42,226 bases of DNA from WO2-35-19 sp964365465 (lineage in GTDB: Bacteria > Patescibacteriota > Minisyncoccia > Phycocordibacterales > WO2-35-19). The position numbers were made by a program, and so were the translations under genes. Positions 39,961-42,226 of this stretch are shown piece after piece. The notes under the pieces are model-generated. The model saw only the letters and a list, made by a program, of their open reading frames with translations, searched no databases and had not been told where the DNA came from. Each line of letters opens with the position of its first letter. Position 1 is the first letter of the stretch. The stretch covers positions 1 to 42,226 of the forward strand of contig CAYIPT010000003.1 of the NCBI GenBank assembly GCA_964365465.1. The letters run 5' to 3'.

Positions 39961-40956
39961 CTACTTCTTTTTCTTCTTTGCTCCCAGCAGCTTTTTCACC
40001 TCGCGGTCAAAGTCGGAAATGTAATCATGGTCCTGAATAACGCGGTATTTGTCATATTCTTTGAGCGCCAGGGCTTCGGCCACTTCGTGGCTGACTTTGC
40101 CGGCATTGCTTAAAATACCCTTTCCCAAAAGAGCCATGTATTCATCAAGCTTCTTAATCCAGTCCTTCATTGTCATTGCCAATTCGCTTTTGGCCTGGAC
40201 TTCGGCAAATGACAGGTATGCGTCAACAATACGATTAAGCATTTGGAGCTCCTTTTCATTCAAATAGTTTTTCGCTATGTAAATATCGCGCTGAATTGGA
40301 TTCAAGCCAGAAAAATTGGTCAGCCCCATTAGCGGCTTTTTACTATCGGCGCGTTCGGTTATAATTTCCGCCGCGGTCTTGCCGGATACCGCGTAATGCA
40401 TCTTATTTTGAACTGTTTTAAAAAACTTCTCGGTCTCTTTGGCATCCTTGCGATAGTCAACACTTGTAGCGTAAATATCGGTTACTTTTTGGTACAGCAT
40501 CCTTTCACTGGAGCGAATATCGCGAATACGCTCCAATAATTCTTCAAAATAACGCGATTTATATCCGCCCTGTTTAAGACGGATATCGTCCATGGTAAAA
40601 CCCTTGACCACATATTCCTTCAGACGGTCAGTCGCCCATTGGCGAAAAAGCGTGCCACGCTCGGAATTTACCCTATAGCCCACGGCGATAATCGCCTCCA
40701 ACCCGTACATCTTAGTATGGTACTCTTTCCCGTCCGCGGCAGTTATTAAGAATTCCTTAATAACTGAATCCTGCCTAAGCTCCCCTGTCTTAAATATGCT
40801 TTTAAGATGCATGTTAATATTGGGAACAGTTGTCCCAAACAGCTCTGCCATGAGCTTTTGCGTCAGCCACACATTTTCATGCTCAAAACGAACCTCTACC
40901 CGGGTTTTTCCGTCTTCCGTGGTGTAAATGATGATTTGTGATTTTTCTTTGGCCAT
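39961..40956 (-). CDS. RhuM family protein
   Basis: The 331-residue protein matches RhuM: YTTEDGKTRVEVRFEHENVW, LTQKLMAELFGTTVPNINMHLKSIF (an HTH-like segment), then YGLEAIIAVGYRVNSERGTLFRQWA, and a long helical C-terminal half ending in Lys-rich residues. The family was named from a Salmonella pathogenicity island, but its biochemical role is not settled; it is often found as a single gene on mobile DNA and near toxin-antitoxin loci. Here it stands alone between two beta-helix tail repeats with no visible partner. Confidence 0.88.
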   Translation of the reverse strand: MAKEKSQIIIYTTEDGKTRVEVRFEHENVWLTQKLMAELFGTTVPNINMHLKSIFKTGELRQDSVIKEFLITAADGKEYHTKMYGLEAIIAVGYRVNSERGTLFRQWATDRLKEYVVKGFTMDDIRLKQGGYKSRYFEELLERIRDIRSSERMLYQKVTDIYATSVDYRKDAKETEKFFKTVQNKMHYAVSGKTAAEIITERADSKKPLMGLTNFSGLNPIQRDIYIAKNYLNEKELQMLNRIVDAYLSFAEVQAKSELAMTMKDWIKKLDEYMALLGKGILSNAGKVSHEVAEALALKEYDKYRVIQDHDYISDFDREVKKLLGAKKKKK

Positions 40957-40985
40957 TTTTAAATAATCAAGGATGAAGGATAATT

Positions 40986-41086
40986 TTAATTCACCGATAC
41001 TCCGCTGGGCGCCGCGGGCGGAGTAGTGTCGGGACTTCCCCCGCCGACATATTCATACGCGCCGATGTCCTTTGTTGGTTTCGAGT
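40986..41086 (-). repeat. Beta-helix tail repeat, copy B (longest copy)
   Basis: Minus-strand reading gives KPTKDIGAYEYVGGGS, then PDTTPPAAPSGVSVN and a stop. DIGAYEY is the well-known C-terminal motif of right-handed beta-helix surface proteins. The frame opens only about 11 codons earlier, inside the end of the neighbouring regulator gene, so this is a tail fragment and not a whole gene. Confidence 0.65.
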
Positions 41087-41089
41087 TTC

Positions 41090-42064
41090 TTAAACCTCGC
41101 TTATAACCTCAAATCCTTTAAAACTGCCGGTAATAGCCAAGCCAATAATTTGCTCCGCCAAATTTCTCTCTTTTATCTTTCTTGCCGTTTCATTGAGCGT
41201 AGCTCCAGAACCGAGCGCATCGTCTATTAGTAAAACGGTTTTAAATTTTCTGGCATCTTGCATAACTATGGTCCTGCTGGCATTTTCTATTCTGTCCTCA
41301 AGTTTAACCAGTGTTTTCTGCGGCACGGCTACTGGCGTTTTTATTTTAACAAGGTCAATCACCGGAAGAGGCAGCCGGAGCTGCTTTTCCAACTCTTTCA
41401 TAAGCTGGACCTCCCGCTTGACCGTCGGCGGTATAAATCCTACCGCGTTTACTTCAAACTTTTCTGCCAAAAAATTTATTTTGGGCTTGATTTCTTCAAC
41501 CAATTCTTTCATCAGATTTTTGTTCTGGCTTTGCTTGGCGTAAAGAAGCAGTTGGCCGAGTTTTGTTTTACCGAATCGTTCAATGCTGTAGAAATCCAGA
41601 TAAAACACTTTATCCAGAAAGACTTCATCAAAAGTGTGTTTTATTTTATACATGCCATCTACCAGCCCGTCTTTTTTATACATTGAATATTTCTTCAAGG
41701 TTTGGATATATTCTGTGGCTGTTTTTTCAACCGGCAATTTTTGCTTCTGGCACCAATAGGCAAATCCCCCCACTCCCTCTTGCCTTTCGCCGGAAGGAGT
41801 AATTACAAGAAAATTACCGCCGATTATTTTTTTCAAATTATCGCCAATTAGAAACGTCCCCGCCTCTTTAATTTTTTTCGGAGAAACAGAGTAAAAAACC
41901 TTTGGCGGTTTGCCGGCCTTATATATGATTTTTTCTTTAAGCAGCTTGTTAATCTGCCTGTGCACGGCCTGCCGACTGATGCCTAGATAATCAGAAAGTT
42001 CCCCAGCCGCGGCTTCTGGTCTGGTTTTTAGGTATTCAATTATTCTGTCACCCGTCTTTTTCAT
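41090..42064 (-). CDS. Winged-helix regulator fused to a phosphoribosyltransferase-like domain
   Basis: The 324-residue protein starts with a winged helix (about 1-62): RIIEYLKTRPEAAAGELSDYL and GISRQAVHRQINKLLKEKII. A middle part (70-200) without recognised motifs precedes a PRTase-type domain whose PRPP loop is VLLIDDALGSGATLNETA (about 283-300). By analogy with PurR-type and PyrR-type proteins it could sense a nucleotide or PRPP and control transcription (inference). TGTAAACT repeats overlap its own promoter, so autoregulation is likely. It is flanked by beta-helix tail repeats B and C. Confidence 0.75.
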   Translation of the reverse strand: MKKTGDRIIEYLKTRPEAAAGELSDYLGISRQAVHRQINKLLKEKIIYKAGKPPKVFYSVSPKKIKEAGTFLIGDNLKKIIGGNFLVITPSGERQEGVGGFAYWCQKQKLPVEKTATEYIQTLKKYSMYKKDGLVDGMYKIKHTFDEVFLDKVFYLDFYSIERFGKTKLGQLLLYAKQSQNKNLMKELVEEIKPKINFLAEKFEVNAVGFIPPTVKREVQLMKELEKQLRLPLPVIDLVKIKTPVAVPQKTLVKLEDRIENASRTIVMQDARKFKTVLLIDDALGSGATLNETARKIKERNLAEQIIGLAITGSFKGFEVISEV

Positions 42065-42069
42065 GTTAT

Positions 42070-42119
42070 AAATGTAGCATAATCTTAAAAAGTTTACAAT
42101 ACACTGTAAACTGTAAACT
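42070..42119 (-). promoter_or_regulatory. Leaderless promoter with TGTAAACT operator repeats
   Basis: On the minus strand TGCTACATT ends six bases before the ATG at 42064, and TTGTAA lies 17 bases upstream. AGTTTACA (42091-42098) is inverted relative to TGTAAACT at 42105-42112 and 42112-42119. These repeats overlap the -35 region, as expected for a repressor site. Confidence 0.6.
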
Positions 42120-42155
42120 TAGTGATAAAAAAGAAAAGATTAATGATGAAGAATA

Positions 42156-42226
42156 TTAATTCACGGTGATACCGGAGGGGGCGGAGGGAGAAGTGGTGTC
42201 GGGACTTCCCCCGCCGACATATTCAT
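42156..42226 (-). CDS. C-terminal end of a beta-helix surface protein (continues beyond window), tail copy C
   Basis: The minus-strand frame enters from the right edge and reads EYVGGGS, PDTTSPSAPSGITVN and stop. It is either the true end of a large right-handed beta-helix protein or a third tail fragment like copy B; the window ends before this can be told. The last residues resemble the first strand of an FN3 domain cut by a stop. Confidence 0.5.
   Translation of the reverse strand, partial: EYVGGGSPDTTSPSAPSGITVN

Noticed and set aside
39776..41086. Integron attC sites
   Set aside because: The repeats are coding tails with a shared reading frame and stop; they lack the paired R/L box core (GTTRRRY) of attC, and no tyrosine integron integrase is present.
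26119..42226. A second att site as a direct repeat of the tRNA-Ala 3' end
   Set aside because: Reading through the downstream sequence I found no copy of the tRNA T-arm and acceptor end; short similarities such as at 33770 are too weak. Serine integrases share only a few bases at att cores, so absence is not informative.
1..42226. CRISPR array
   Set aside because: No series of regularly spaced direct repeats of 23-47 bases was seen, and no cas gene. The repeats found are palindromes or scattered tail copies.

Overview
The window looks like a chromosome segment of an uncultured Candidate Phyla Radiation bacterium (Patescibacteria, most likely a Parcubacteria/Paceibacteria lineage). This rests on gene content: a DUF5652 protein, a DUF378 protein, a short prolyl-tRNA synthetase without the editing insertion, a fused deformylase/formyltransferase, many secreted peptidoglycan-binding, FN3 and CARDB proteins, tRNA genes without an encoded CCA end, and many promoters placed so close to the start codon that the mRNA should be leaderless. 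TGA behaves as a stop codon. No database search was possible, so family names come from visible motifs.

Bases 1-25318 are mostly conserved housekeeping DNA. In order: a secreted CARDB protein (cut by the window edge), a D,D-carboxypeptidase, the ribosome hibernation factor, def-fmt and a degenerate PriA-like protein on the minus strand, then a plus-strand series: mreB, a DNA polymerase III delta'-like gene, frr, rseP, proS, a second mreB with mreC/mreD-like/PBP2/murF, greA, lysS, a secreted peptidoglycan-binding protein, and a division cluster (mraZ, rsmH, ftsL-like, ftsI) with a recognisable MraZ operator. A tRNA-Glu, a DUF378 gene, a MITE-like element and a large VirD4/TraG-like ATPase gene follow. 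Elongation (MreBCD/PBP2/MurF) and septation (MraZ/RsmH/FtsL/FtsI) are both represented.

Bases 25319-35200 are accessory. A large serine recombinase lies antisense over the 3' half of a tRNA-Ala gene and takes its last codons from it, marking one end of an integrated element. Behind it come a small partner protein, a MerR-like regulator, a compact structured RNA with its own promoter and terminator, a run of small membrane and secreted proteins of unknown role, a zinc-ribbon protein, a cytoplasmic trypsin-like protease overlapping a beta-flower-like protein, and three tandem paralogous zinc-binding proteins. The right end of the element is not identified.

Bases 35220-38942 hold a three-gene minus-strand operon that looks like a miniature cohesin-dockerin assembly: an SH3b/FN3 protein ending in a dockerin, a scaffold with both a cohesin and a dockerin, and a cohesin protein with a peptidoglycan-binding domain. 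From 39029 to the right edge, repeated copies of the C-terminal tail of a beta-helix surface protein alternate with unrelated minus-strand genes (an MNT gene with a broken HEPN partner, a RhuM-family gene, an HTH/phosphoribosyltransferase regulator), giving a cassette-like layout. Several families of short palindromic elements are scattered through the window, some inside reading frames.
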